Shown: piece by piece, positions 23,881 through 32,194 of the stretch
How the letters are laid out: every line of letters starts with the position of its first letter
Numbering within the stretch: the stretch's first letter is position 1
Position numbers and translations under genes: made by a program
Source of the DNA: Planctomycetaceae bacterium
GTDB lineage: Bacteria; Planctomycetota; Planctomycetia; Pirellulales; UBA1268
Reading direction: 5' to 3'
Assembly: GCA_947453375.1 (NCBI GenBank)
Contig: CANGGT010000024.1
Location: 1-32,251, forward strand
DNA: 32,251 nucleotides
The notes under the pieces: model-generated
Databases searched by the model: none
What the model saw: only the letters and a program-made list of their open reading frames with translations
Told to the model about the DNA's origin: nothing

Positions 23881-24873
23881 ATGGAACGGATGACCGTCTG
23901 GCTGCCACGCCGCTTCAGGTCGGTTGAAACGGCGACTCGGCAGGGTGCATCGCTGCGTGGCTGGCTTGCCGGATTCCTGGCCATGGCCGCGGTCATCGGG
24001 GGATCGGCCGCCGCGCAGGGGCCATCGCGCACCCGCCCGGCTCCGCCCCGTTTTCCGAGCTTCGGCACCGAGCCCAAGGGGACCGAGTCCAAGGCGGCCG
24101 AGTCCAAGGCGGCCGATGAGCCGCCGCCGTTGCTTTCCCGTGGGGAACTGCTCCGCCGCTTCGACCTCAACTTCGACGGCAAGATCGACGAGGCGGAGGG
24201 GGAGATCGGGCGCGCCAAACTGCGCCGCGAACGCGAGGAGGAGGAACGGCAGCGCAAGGAGCGAGAGGAGATCAATCCGCTCACCGGCCGACCGCGCGGC
24301 GAGGGAGGGCTGGAGAAGGAAGCCGAGCCGCGCAAACGCCGCATCATCAGCATCGATGACCTCCTTCCCGGAAACGAAGATGCTCTCGAGGGAGATCAGG
24401 CCGGGGAGTCGGCGGCCGGAGTTGACAGGGGAACGGGATCTCGGAAGGAAAAGGACGGCGCCACCGATCCCGCCGCGGCCGGCCGGTCGCGGAACGGCGG
24501 CCTGTTCGGAGGCAAGGAAGCGCCGCGATCGGCGGCGAGGAAGCCCACGGCTGCACCGGAGGCTGGCGGCGCCCGCCCCGGGCTACTTTCCGGCGGTGTC
24601 CGCGCAGGCGCCCCTCCGGCACGCCCGGGCTACGGCGCTCCCTCGACCACCGCGCCGGGGAGCGGCAACAAGTCCCCCCGTCCGCTCAACGCCGGCCGTC
24701 CGCTGGGAAGCATTCCCCCCGGATCGTCCACGGCCAGGCCCGGGGCTCCGGCCGCCGGAGACGGGGCCGGGGGACAGGTGCCGGCCCGCCCTCAGACGGG
24801 CCGGTCCTCGGCGACGCAGCCCAGCCCAGCGGCACCGCGGGTGCCGCTCTTCCCGGACCGGCCGATCGAGTGA
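23881..24873 (+). CDS. Secreted, largely disordered protein with one EF-hand
   Basis: A 330-residue protein. The N-terminal membrane/signal segment runs to about residue 46 (ending GGSAAAQG), with ATG 23890 as an alternative start. A single canonical EF-hand loop, DLNFDGKIDEAE (95-106), has Asp, Asn, Asp, Lys, Asp and Glu at positions 1, 3, 5, 7, 9 and 12, and could bind calcium. A charged helix (RREREEEERQRKEREE, about 115-130) follows. The last 180 residues are rich in Gly, Pro, Ala, Ser and Arg, with no visible fold. A 15-bp direct repeat encodes KAAESKAADE near 70-80. EF-hand proteins of this type are common in Planctomycetota, but no specific role is known. Its stop overlaps the next gene's GTG start (GTGA). 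Confidence 0.78.
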   Translation: MERMTVWLPRRFRSVETATRQGASLRGWLAGFLAMAAVIGGSAAAQGPSRTRPAPPRFPSFGTEPKGTESKAAESKAADEPPPLLSRGELLRRFDLNFDGKIDEAEGEIGRAKLRREREEEERQRKEREEINPLTGRPRGEGGLEKEAEPRKRRIISIDDLLPGNEDALEGDQAGESAAGVDRGTGSRKEKDGATDPAAAGRSRNGGLFGGKEAPRSAARKPTAAPEAGGARPGLLSGGVRAGAPPARPGYGAPSTTAPGSGNKSPRPLNAGRPLGSIPPGSSTARPGAPAAGDGAGGQVPARPQTGRSSATQPSPAAPRVPLFPDRPIE

Positions 24874-25289
24874 CCGTGGCCGGCCCGCTCCCGTCTCCCT
24901 CTGATCCCCCTGCCGGCTCCGCGTCGGCCGCAGCCGCGGGCTTGGTTGCAGCGCTCGTCCGAGACGGCCTCTCAGGGCCGGCGTTGGTCGTCGCCACCGA
25001 CGACTCGGTCGGCGGGCTTGCGCCGGCTTGGGCCGAGGCGTTCGCGCGGGTCGGTTGGCATCATCGCGTGTGGGTGCTCGCTCCGAGGGGGATGGATGCG
25101 GAGCTCGCCGATCTCGCCGCCGATCTCTGCCGCGGGATTGGCGGTTTCGCGGCGGGGGTGATCATCGTCGCGGCACCGTCGGAGATTCTCGACGCCATCC
25201 GGAGGATGGCGGGGGCCGAAGGGCCGCCGGTCGTCATCTGGCCCACCCGAACGTGCCCCACGGACGGAAACACCCTGCCGGCCGATTGA
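24870..25289 (+). CDS. Hypothetical 139-residue cytoplasmic protein
   Basis: I do not recognise a family. The protein has an alternating helix/strand character with hydrophobic strands such as GPALVVATDD, VWVLAPRGMD and FAAGVIIVAAPSE, suggesting a small Rossmann-like alpha/beta domain. Its start is GTG 24870 or GTG 24876. The first overlaps the upstream stop as GTGA, which favours translational coupling to the EF-hand gene. No signal peptide or membrane helix is seen. It ends at 25289, just inside a promoter-like TTGAGC that precedes the TPM/coiled-coil gene. The reading frame looks genuinely coding, with varied amino-acid composition rather than arginine/proline shadow, but its reality is less certain than its neighbours'. 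Confidence 0.6.
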   Translation: MTVAGPLPSPSDPPAGSASAAAAGLVAALVRDGLSGPALVVATDDSVGGLAPAWAEAFARVGWHHRVWVLAPRGMDAELADLAADLCRGIGGFAAGVIIVAAPSEILDAIRRMAGAEGPPVVIWPTRTCPTDGNTLPAD

Positions 25290-25313
25290 GCCCCCCACCG
25301 GCGTCCGTAGAAT
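25286..25313 (+). promoter_or_regulatory. Candidate sigma70-type promoter
   Basis: TTGAGC (25286-25291) and TAGAAT (25308-25313) are 16 nt apart, 52 nt upstream of the GTG at 25365. The -10 matches the one at 23816-23821, suggesting both genes use the same type of sigma factor. Confidence 0.5.
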
Positions 25314-25364
25314 CTTCTGCTGCGGGGCGCATCGCTCCGCGAAGCGTCTCATCCCGGAGGAGTT

Positions 25365-28031
25365 GTGGAGAAGAGCCTGATCGCATCGATGTCTGCCCCT
25401 TGTTCGCGCTCTGCTCCGCCCGCCCCATCGACCGGACGGCGGCGTGCCCTCGGGTTCCTGGTGGCCGCGATAACACTCGTCATCGCCGGGGGATGGGCGC
25501 CAGGGGCCGACCAGGCCAGGGCACAGGACACAGGGACCGTCGAACGCGTCGCTCCTGATTCAAGCGAGCACGTGTTCGTGTCGGGGGTGCCCGATACGTT
25601 CGACGATCTCCGGGCCACGATCGACCGCGTCAAGCGGGACACGGGGCGGGATTACCGCGTGATCGTCGTCGGCGATGGTCCGGAAGGGGATCGATCCGCG
25701 CGCGAGGTTCTCGACGCGATCCTCGCCCGCTGGGGGCGGGAGGTTCCCACCGGCACTTCGAAGACGGCCTTCGATCCGTCGCAGGACGTGCTCGTCTATG
25801 TCGACGTCAACAAGCACCGTCTGGCGATGCACGCGCCGTGGAGCCTGGAGACCGGCAGCGGCCTCGACCCGCAGACGATCGAGCGCGAGATCATCGGCAA
25901 GGCGTTCCAGCCGCAGGCGCAGGACGGTCGCGTCGATGCCGGGCTCGTGGCCCTCGTCAACGCCACCGAATCGTGGGTGAAGGAGCGGCGCGACCGCGAG
26001 GTGGCGCGGCGCGAGGCCGAGCGGGTGTTTCGCACGCGGACGCTCCCGCTGGCCGTCGCGACGCTCGGGGGGCTGGGGGCGCTCGGGGCGCTTGCCGTCC
26101 AGTGGTCGAGGCATACGCGGCGGACGCGCGAGGCGCGGGCGAAGCTCGCGGAGTTCAAAAGCGAGGTCGTCGCCCTCTCCGACTTGCTCGATGCCGAGCA
26201 GGAGCGGCACCGCATGCTCCCCCACTCCGATCCCGATTTCCTCACACCGATGGAAGGGCGGACGCGCGGCGCCTATGACGGCGTGCAGTCGGCGCTCCAC
26301 CGCTACCGAGAGCGCTGGCTGGAATTGATGGATGTTTGGGAGAAGGCCGACGAGACGATTCAGGCGGAGCGGACGCTCGGCGCGGCAAAGGCCGAGGAGG
26401 CGATCCGAATGCTCGACGCTGCCGGGGCGAAGCCGACGCTCGAGGACGTGGCCCGGGAATGCCGGGAGCCGCTCGATGAGCTCGAGAAGGCCCACGAGAC
26501 GGCCCGGTCGATGGCCGGCGAACTCGACGGTCAGGTCGGGGCGACCGGCAAGCGGCTCGAGTCAATCCAAAAACGGGGGCGTTCTTCGGCGTCGTTTCGC
26601 GGGCCGCTCGCCGAAGTCGGGCATGGCCTCGAGCTCGCGCGGGCGGAGTTGGAGCGTGATCCGCTGTCGGCCCGGGCCAGGATGGAGGAAGCGCGGGCCG
26701 GGCTCGACGCCTCGGCCGTCCGGATCGACCTCTTCGAGGCCGCCGATGAACGCCGCCGGCTGGCGGCGGTCCAGGCCGATGATCTCGAACAGCGGGTGCG
26801 GGCGAAGCGGGCCGAGGGCTGGCTCCTCACCGAGCCGGGGGCCGATCCGTCGATCCACGTCGACAAAGCGCGAAAGCATCTCGAGGTCGCCGTGCAGCTC
26901 CTCGATGCCGGGGAGATCGAGACGGCGACGAAGCATGTCGAGGAGGCGGAACGCGGCGTGGCCGAAGGGGTAGCGCTGCTCGAGAGCGTCGTGGCCGCCA
27001 AAGCCCGCGTCGAGGAGCTCCTTCCCGGTGCGATCGCGAGGCTCGAGGCCCTTGCCGGGCGCCGCGACGCCACGAGCCGCACGCTCGATCACCTCGCCGA
27101 GGCCTACGCCCCGGGGTCGTGGTCTGATGTCGCCGACAATCCCGTCAAGGCGGACGAGGGGCTGTCGCGGGCCAGGGCGATGATCGCCGAGGCTCAGGAC
27201 GCAATGCGTCCTGAACGCCAGCACTACTTCCGGGCGATGGCCCTGGTCGAGGAGGCGGTGCGGCAGGAGGATTGGGTCGATCGCTGCCAGACGGCGGTCG
27301 GGGAGCGTCGCGGCGAGCTCGATGCCCTGCGGGCGTCGTTGCCGAATCGGTGCACGGAGGTGGGGCAGCGCATCGGCACGCTCGCCCGTCGCCTGGAGCG
27401 CCAGGCCACCGACCGCGTCCGGGCCAATGAACAGTGCCGTGAGGCCGACCGCCTCGTCGAGGTGGCGAAGCGCGGGCTGGAGCTGCAGCGGCCAGACCTC
27501 CCGAAGGCAGGCCAGGTGATCGACGCCGCCGAGACGGCCGTTGTTTCCGCCGAGACGTTGGCCGACGACGACGAGCGGCTCGCCCGTCAGGCCTTCGACG
27601 GCATCGAGACGGCAGACCACGAGCTGCGGAAGGTGGCCGGCTGGTATGCGGAAGGGGTGAAGCCCGACGTCCGATCAGGCGTCGCGGCCTTGGAGAACGC
27701 CAAGGGGTTGCTGACGCGGCAGCGGTACGAGGATGCGATCAGGGCCGCAGCCGAGGCCCAACGACTCTCGCGCGAGGCCCTCGCCGAGGCCAACGACGAG
27801 GCGGGGCGCCGGCGTCGGGCCAGGCAGATCGAGATGCAACGCCGCCAGATGGAGGATTCGTTCGTGCGGATGTCGCGCGGGGCGGGGCCCTGGGTCATCC
27901 AGCTTCCCGGCGGAACCTTCTCGGGGCCCGATCCGTGGCGCACCGTCCAGGCCAGACCGTCCGCGCCTCAGGGAGGGGGCTCGACGTCATCCGGGGGCTG
28001 GGGCAGTCGTACCGCCGAAGGGGGCTGGTGA
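25365..28031 (+). CDS. TPM-domain membrane protein with a very long coiled-coil region
   Basis: An 888-residue protein. An N-terminal signal or anchor lies at about 28-44 (ending ARAQ). A TPM domain (about 68-205; TLP18.3/Psb32 fold) has YRVIVVGDGPEGDRSAREVL, DVLVYVDVNKHRLAMHAPWS and LDPQTIEREIIGKAFQPQAQ. A membrane helix at about 228-247 is followed by some 600 residues of Glu/Arg/Ala-rich helix with coiled-coil character (250-850). A Gly/Ser/Trp tail (GGGSTSSGGWGSRTAEGGW) resembles the glycine-rich ends of many TPM proteins. The TPM part should be outside and the coiled coil probably inside. Usual TPM proteins are 250-300 residues long. The start is GTG 25365, just after GGAGGAG. It could act in envelope maintenance or repair, but no specific role is known. 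Confidence 0.82.
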   Translation: MEKSLIASMSAPCSRSAPPAPSTGRRRALGFLVAAITLVIAGGWAPGADQARAQDTGTVERVAPDSSEHVFVSGVPDTFDDLRATIDRVKRDTGRDYRVIVVGDGPEGDRSAREVLDAILARWGREVPTGTSKTAFDPSQDVLVYVDVNKHRLAMHAPWSLETGSGLDPQTIEREIIGKAFQPQAQDGRVDAGLVALVNATESWVKERRDREVARREAERVFRTRTLPLAVATLGGLGALGALAVQWSRHTRRTREARAKLAEFKSEVVALSDLLDAEQERHRMLPHSDPDFLTPMEGRTRGAYDGVQSALHRYRERWLELMDVWEKADETIQAERTLGAAKAEEAIRMLDAAGAKPTLEDVARECREPLDELEKAHETARSMAGELDGQVGATGKRLESIQKRGRSSASFRGPLAEVGHGLELARAELERDPLSARARMEEARAGLDASAVRIDLFEAADERRRLAAVQADDLEQRVRAKRAEGWLLTEPGADPSIHVDKARKHLEVAVQLLDAGEIETATKHVEEAERGVAEGVALLESVVAAKARVEELLPGAIARLEALAGRRDATSRTLDHLAEAYAPGSWSDVADNPVKADEGLSRARAMIAEAQDAMRPERQHYFRAMALVEEAVRQEDWVDRCQTAVGERRGELDALRASLPNRCTEVGQRIGTLARRLERQATDRVRANEQCREADRLVEVAKRGLELQRPDLPKAGQVIDAAETAVVSAETLADDDERLARQAFDGIETADHELRKVAGWYAEGVKPDVRSGVAALENAKGLLTRQRYEDAIRAAAEAQRLSREALAEANDEAGRRRRARQIEMQRRQMEDSFVRMSRGAGPWVIQLPGGTFSGPDPWRTVQARPSAPQGGGSTSSGGWGSRTAEGGW

Positions 28032-28047
28032 CGAAAGCCCGACGGTC

Positions 28048-28154
28048 CGTGGAAAAAGTCACCCATGACCTTTTTCCACGTGAGACACCCCAAAAAAGCC
28101 GAGGTTTTTCGGGGGTGTCGGCCGCCGCATCCAGCGGCGGGCACTTTCTCCACA
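28048..28154. repeat. Three-hairpin palindromic element (MITE/REP-like), may double as bidirectional terminator
   Basis: Three stem-loops follow each other. 28048-28080 has CGTGGAAAAAG/CTTTTTCCACG arms plus TCA/TGA, one bulged C and loop CCCA. 28084-28119 has GACACCCC/GGGGTGTC arms plus an A5/T5 inner stem. 28122-28140 has CCGCCGC/GCGGCGG with loop ATCCA. The ends are also imperfect inverted repeats of each other: GTGGAAAAAGTCACCC at 28049-28064 and the reverse complement of GGGCACTTTCTCCAC at 28140-28154. No transposase is present and no second copy is seen in this window. It occupies the gap between two convergent genes, so it could also terminate both. Confidence 0.6.
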
Positions 28155-28171
28155 GCCTGTGAACCGTCGTG

Positions 28172-29170
28172 TCAGCGGACTTCGATCGGATCGACGTCGA
28201 GGCGTCCGATCTCGGTGACCGGCTCGACCGCGGGAGCCGGAGGCGCGGCGGCCACCGGGGGACGGGCTGCGGGGGCATTCGCTGGCGGTGCGCTCGCCGC
28301 GGATGGCGGCGGCGCGGTCGGCCCGGTGGCGACGGCCGGAAGAGGGAGCGGGATCGTAGCGGGGGGAGCCGCCACCGCGTCGAGCATCAACTCGAGTTGC
28401 GTCACCCGCTCGCGAACCCGCCTGGGGATCAGGCTGCGTTGCTGCGGCGTGGCGATCGGGCCATTGAACACCAGCCAGCCGCGCGCATCGCGGGCCATCA
28501 GGCAGGTGTCGGAGTCGCGGTAGACCTTGAGCCAGAAGTCGCGGTCCGCGAGGAGCACCGCATCGGGGCCGAGCCTCTGCGCGCCGGGAGGGGGAACGAA
28601 TGACGCGGACGGTGCCGCGGCCACCGGCACGCTCGTCGTCGGAGTGGGAGGCATCGGCGCGGCGCCCGGCGGCGGTTCGGCAAGCGCTGCCGGGGCTCCG
28701 GGCAGCGGGGGAACCGAAGCGGCCCTGGAGGGACGGGAGGGGTTGAGCGATAGGCTCAGCGGCTTGCCGGCGCGGCGGAGGTCGAGGACGAGCGGCGCTT
28801 CAGGCCCGGCGGCGGCGACGAGGGCCGCGAGATGATCGGGGCGGAGGAGCGCCTGGCCGTCGAGGGAGACGAGGAGATCGTGGACCCGCAGACCGGCGAC
28901 CTCGGGCGGCGAGCCGGCGTCGATTTCGCGAACGACAAGCCCCACCCCATCCGGGAGCACGAGGTGGGTGCGGAGGAGTGCGGGGACAGGCGCCAGGGTC
29001 ATGCCAGCCACGAGAGAGGGGCGTTCGGCGGCGGCGACTTCGCCCGCCGGCCGGAGGTCGGAGCGGGGGGGCTCGGTGGCTACCGCCGGCGATGCAGCAG
29101 CCAGCCCGAGGAGCGCGGAGACCAGCCTCGCGATGGTGATCGAGACCCGGCTGGGACTTCTGGGGTGCAT
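28172..29170 (-). CDS. Secreted PDZ-domain protein with Pro/Ala-rich linkers
   Basis: A 332-residue exported protein. The signal peptide (about 1-32) ends PAVATEP. A PDZ domain follows at about 58-145, with GVGLVVREIDAGSPPEVAGL, RVHDLLVSLDGQALLRPDHL and LDLRRAGKPLSLSLN, the standard strand order that binds the C-terminus of a partner or misfolded protein. A Pro/Ala-rich linker (about 150-205) leads to a short second region (GAQRLGPDAVLLADRDFWLK, residues 206-265, then RVRERVTQLELMLDAVAA) and another Pro/Ala-rich tail. No protease domain is present, so it is not DegP. ATG at 29170 is chosen because the signal peptide begins at once; a long upstream open frame has no homology I can see. Function unknown, perhaps a periplasmic scaffold. 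Confidence 0.78.
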   Translation of the reverse strand: MHPRSPSRVSITIARLVSALLGLAAASPAVATEPPRSDLRPAGEVAAAERPSLVAGMTLAPVPALLRTHLVLPDGVGLVVREIDAGSPPEVAGLRVHDLLVSLDGQALLRPDHLAALVAAAGPEAPLVLDLRRAGKPLSLSLNPSRPSRAASVPPLPGAPAALAEPPPGAAPMPPTPTTSVPVAAAPSASFVPPPGAQRLGPDAVLLADRDFWLKVYRDSDTCLMARDARGWLVFNGPIATPQQRSLIPRRVRERVTQLELMLDAVAAPPATIPLPLPAVATGPTAPPPSAASAPPANAPAARPPVAAAPPAPAVEPVTEIGRLDVDPIEVR

Positions 29171-29505
29171 CGCGACGGGGTCCGGGGGGCGGTGTGGCGG
29201 CACGGCGTCGACCGAAGGGATGTTTAGGGGAGGCGCGGCCCGAGTCGCCAGACAGGTTTCGCCGACCGTCCCCCTCGGGCGGGAAGCTAGGCAACCGCGG
29301 CAACCGGGGGCGGTCGTCGAAGCGGGGGAGCGCCGGGGCTCGGGGTGGGAGAGGGTCGATGCCCACGGCTGCGGGGAAGGGGTTCCACGCCGCTGCGGTG
29401 ATCCGTCGATACCCCGACATATCGGGGGAAAGCGTCCCCTGTGGCTGCCACGGCGCGGCCGGCGGAGATCGGTGGGACGAAGCGTCGACGAAGGGATCAA
29501 CGGCC
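29171..29505. other. 335-bp divergent intergenic region
   Basis: This gap separates two outward-running genes and must hold both promoters. I see no convincing -35/-10 pair. It contains a GGCAACCG direct repeat around 29288-29304 and a short inverted repeat at 29412-29427, listed separately. Open frames crossing it read as arginine/glycine-rich shadow and are not called. No riboswitch or small RNA motif was recognised. Confidence 0.6.
29412..29427. promoter_or_regulatory. Inverted repeat, possible operator or hairpin
   Basis: CCCCGA (29412-29417) and TCGGGG (29422-29427) flank CATA. The dyad lies 79 nt before the start at 29506, in the divergent region. Spacing and symmetry suit a dimeric regulator or a short leader hairpin; no regulator gene is nearby. 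Confidence 0.35.
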
Positions 29506-30570
29506 ATGAAGTGCACGGTGCGGGGGGCGGTCATGGTGGCGCTGGCGATCGGCGCGGTGCTCGGCGGTGCCGAACCGGCGGCGGCGCAAAACAGGTTGCG
29601 CGCTCTCCTCAAGCGACCGCTCCCGAAGGCGTTCAATGGTCCCCCACCGGTGGCCACCGACGTGACGTTCGTCCCCGGCAGCGGCACGGTCGTCGAGGCG
29701 ATCGGCGACGACTTCGAGGACGAGAAATGGAGCTGGAACTACCGCCATCCCAAGAGCTCGGAGGAGCAGGACAAGCGCGTCCGGGAGCCAGTCGGCCGGG
29801 CGGTCAACGGCCGCTGGTTCGAGGGGATGAAGCGGGGCACGCCCGACGTCGTCAAGCGCGTGCCGTTGCCGAGCCCGGGGCTCGAGGGGAGCGAATACGG
29901 TCTTCTCATCGCCTCGCTCAACACCGGCATCCCCGGCCGTCCCAGCTACAAGATGGAGCAGGACGACCTCATCTACAACATGCAGCGCAACTTCGGTCAG
30001 GGGATCCGCGTCAGCAATTCACCGAGCGTCGTGGCTCGCGTCTATCTGCCGCCGATGGACCAGTGGGAGAAGCGCAGCGGCCCGACCTTCGGCTTCCGCG
30101 CCGGCTGCTACACGCACGCGGTGATCACCGGCGAGGATCATCCTGAGAAGGGACGCTTCGGCCTCGAGGAATACTGGCCGGGGATGTTCATCTGCTACGA
30201 GACGGCCGCCGAATCGAAGTCGAAGGAGGAGGGGGCCTATCTGAAGGTCCGTGGCGGCCGCAACGGCGGTGAGATTCGCGGACCGCAGATGACCGAGATG
30301 GGTTGGTGGACGCTCGGCCTGTCGTTCACCCCCGACGGGCAGGTTCACTACTACGCCAGCCCCGGCGTCGACGATCTCACTGCCGACGACCACATCACCT
30401 CGCAGTTCCCCTACAACTACCGCACCGAGACGCTGAAGACGTTTTTCTTCAACGTCTGCACGAAGGACGACGGCAAGACGTGGAGCACCCCCTGGGTGAT
30501 CGACGACCCGAAGGTCTATTGTGTCCAGCCGCTCCCCGTCGCCCGCGCCAAGACGACGACGACCCGGTGA
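29506..30570 (+). CDS. Secreted protein of unknown function
   Basis: A 354-residue exported protein that I do not recognise. The signal peptide (about 1-28) ends EPAAAQN. The mature part is a well-ordered, aromatic-rich sequence with strand-like segments: DVTFVPGSGTVVEAIGDDFE, WSWNYRHPKSSEEQDKR, VARVYLPPMDQWEKRSGPTF and TEMGWWTLGLSFTPDGQVHY. Two cysteines in GFRAGCYTHAV and FICYETAA could form a disulfide. The pattern of beta strands around WSWNYR and GWWTLGLSF is like jelly-roll (laminin-G or glycan-binding) domains, but this is only a visual resemblance. The ATG at 29506 has a weak purine stretch upstream (AAGGGATCAACGGCC). It is monocistronic, convergent with the carboxypeptidase-like gene. 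Confidence 0.78.
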   Translation: MKCTVRGAVMVALAIGAVLGGAEPAAAQNRLRALLKRPLPKAFNGPPPVATDVTFVPGSGTVVEAIGDDFEDEKWSWNYRHPKSSEEQDKRVREPVGRAVNGRWFEGMKRGTPDVVKRVPLPSPGLEGSEYGLLIASLNTGIPGRPSYKMEQDDLIYNMQRNFGQGIRVSNSPSVVARVYLPPMDQWEKRSGPTFGFRAGCYTHAVITGEDHPEKGRFGLEEYWPGMFICYETAAESKSKEEGAYLKVRGGRNGGEIRGPQMTEMGWWTLGLSFTPDGQVHYYASPGVDDLTADDHITSQFPYNYRTETLKTFFFNVCTKDDGKTWSTPWVIDDPKVYCVQPLPVARAKTTTTR

Positions 30571-30628
30571 CGGTCGCCGTCCCCGGCCGAATCGCCCGGC
30601 CAGGGCGGGCGCGGGGGCATGCCGAAAG

Positions 30629-32194
30629 TCATGGGGGAGTCACGAAGCGGGCCAGGTCGGCTTGCATCCGGGCCAGATCGGGGAGGTTCAGATACATCAT
30701 GTGCCCCGAGGTGTACTCGGCGAACGTGATGTTGTCGCGGAGGGCCCGGTCGAGGCGGAGGTGGTCGACGCTGTGGCGCATCGCGTCGCAGGGAACGGCC
30801 AGATCGCACAAGCCCACGAGGACGAGGACGCGGAGGTGCGGGTTCTCGTGCATCGCATCGGCGAGGTCGTCGGCGGTGTTGGCATAGGCGTTCTGCTGAT
30901 AGGGCCAGGGGCCGACGCCGGCGAGGACCTTGTAGGGGAGATCGCTCTCGTACCCGAGCTCCTCGCGGACGTAGGCGTTCATCGCCGACGAGAGCGGCCC
31001 GAGGGCGGCGGTGAAGGAGGGATCGAAGCCGGGGCGCGATCCGGCCGCCGAGCCGTCGCGCCCGGTGATCCGGCCGTCGAACCTCCCGCAGATCAAGCCT
31101 TCGTCGGCCAAGAGCTTCTCCTGAAAGAGGCCAGGATCGACGCGCAGGTCGTGGTCGAGGATGAGCTTCTCGGGGAGCCCGGTGAGCCGGGCGAGTTGCC
31201 GGGCCACAGCGACGCGCCGTTGGTCCGGGAGTGACGCCCCGGCGAACAGCGCCGTCGCGTAGTCGCCGGCAGCGAACGCCCGGGCCTCGGCGAGCGCCGC
31301 GGGGAGATCGGCGCGGAGGTCGGCGGCGAGCTTCCCGTGGTGGGCTGCTACGGCGGTGAAGCCGGGGAGAAAGGTCGCATAGGGGAGATCGTTGCTCGGG
31401 CCGGGGTGGATCGTCTGGAAGTCGACGAGCCCCGACACGAGCACGAGGCCGTTCAAGAACATCCCGTGTTCGTCCTGGAGCCGCCGCGCCAATCCGGCGG
31501 CCCGGAAGACGCCGTAGCTCTCGCCGCAGAGATACTTCGGCGACCGCCAGCGGCGCGCCCGCGTCGTCCACAGGCGGATGAAGTCGGCGACGGCCGAGAT
31601 GTCGGCGGCCGCGCCGAAGAATTGGTCGGCCCGCTGGTCCTTGACCGGGCGGCTGTAGCCGGTGGCGACCGGATCGATGAACACCAGATCGGCGGCGTGG
31701 AGGAGCGTGTGAGCGTTGTCGACCAGGCCGAACGGTGGTGGCGGGAGGGTGCCGTCGTCGTTGATCTTCGCCCGCCGGGGCCCGAGCCCGCCGAGATGGA
31801 GCCAGACCGACGCTGCGCCCGGGCCGCCGTTGAAGCAGAACATCACCGGCCGCGTCGCAGGATCGGCCGCCGGCTTGGCGGTGTAGGCCACATAGAAAAC
31901 GCCCGCCCGTGGCGTGCCGTCGTCGCTGAGGAGGGGAAGCATCCCGGTCTCGGCCCGGTATTCGAGCGTCGTTCCCCCGAGCGTGATCGCGTGGTCGGTG
32001 ACGATCGGCTTGTCGGTCGCCTCCGGGATGCGGAGCGGCTTCTTCCGATCCTTCTCGGCAGCCTCCCCTGTCGCCGTCGGCTCGGCCGGCTTCTCGGCCA
32101 CCTCCGGCTCGGCCGCCTCGCCGGCCCCGGCCAACACCAGGGCCAGGAGGATTCCGTGAACGAGTGAGCGGTGAAGAAGGCTGGGCACGTTCAT
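30629..32194 (-). CDS. S10 serine-carboxypeptidase-like exported enzyme
   Basis: A 521-residue alpha/beta-hydrolase of peptidase family S10. It has a signal peptide (about 1-28, ending AGEAAEP) and then a short charged linker of Glu, Ala and Pro. The oxyanion motif FNGGPGAASVWLHLGGLGP lies around residues 121-139. The complete catalytic triad is visible: Ser226 in CGESYGVFRA, Asp464 in GLCDLAVP and His498 in TSGHMMYLN. Such enzymes remove C-terminal residues from peptides in an acidic or periplasmic compartment. A start at ATG 32194 is preferred because GAGGA lies about nine bases upstream; ATG 32209 would add five residues. The gene is complete within the window. Its stop is 58 nt from the convergent gene. 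Confidence 0.92.
   Translation of the reverse strand: MNVPSLLHRSLVHGILLALVLAGAGEAAEPEVAEKPAEPTATGEAAEKDRKKPLRIPEATDKPIVTDHAITLGGTTLEYRAETGMLPLLSDDGTPRAGVFYVAYTAKPAADPATRPVMFCFNGGPGAASVWLHLGGLGPRRAKINDDGTLPPPPFGLVDNAHTLLHAADLVFIDPVATGYSRPVKDQRADQFFGAAADISAVADFIRLWTTRARRWRSPKYLCGESYGVFRAAGLARRLQDEHGMFLNGLVLVSGLVDFQTIHPGPSNDLPYATFLPGFTAVAAHHGKLAADLRADLPAALAEARAFAAGDYATALFAGASLPDQRRVAVARQLARLTGLPEKLILDHDLRVDPGLFQEKLLADEGLICGRFDGRITGRDGSAAGSRPGFDPSFTAALGPLSSAMNAYVREELGYESDLPYKVLAGVGPWPYQQNAYANTADDLADAMHENPHLRVLVLVGLCDLAVPCDAMRHSVDHLRLDRALRDNITFAEYTSGHMMYLNLPDLARMQADLARFVTPP

Noticed and set aside
27895-28278. Short minus-strand frames across the palindromic element
   Set aside because: They are created by the inverted-repeat arms and overlap two real genes; there is no family resemblance or start signal.
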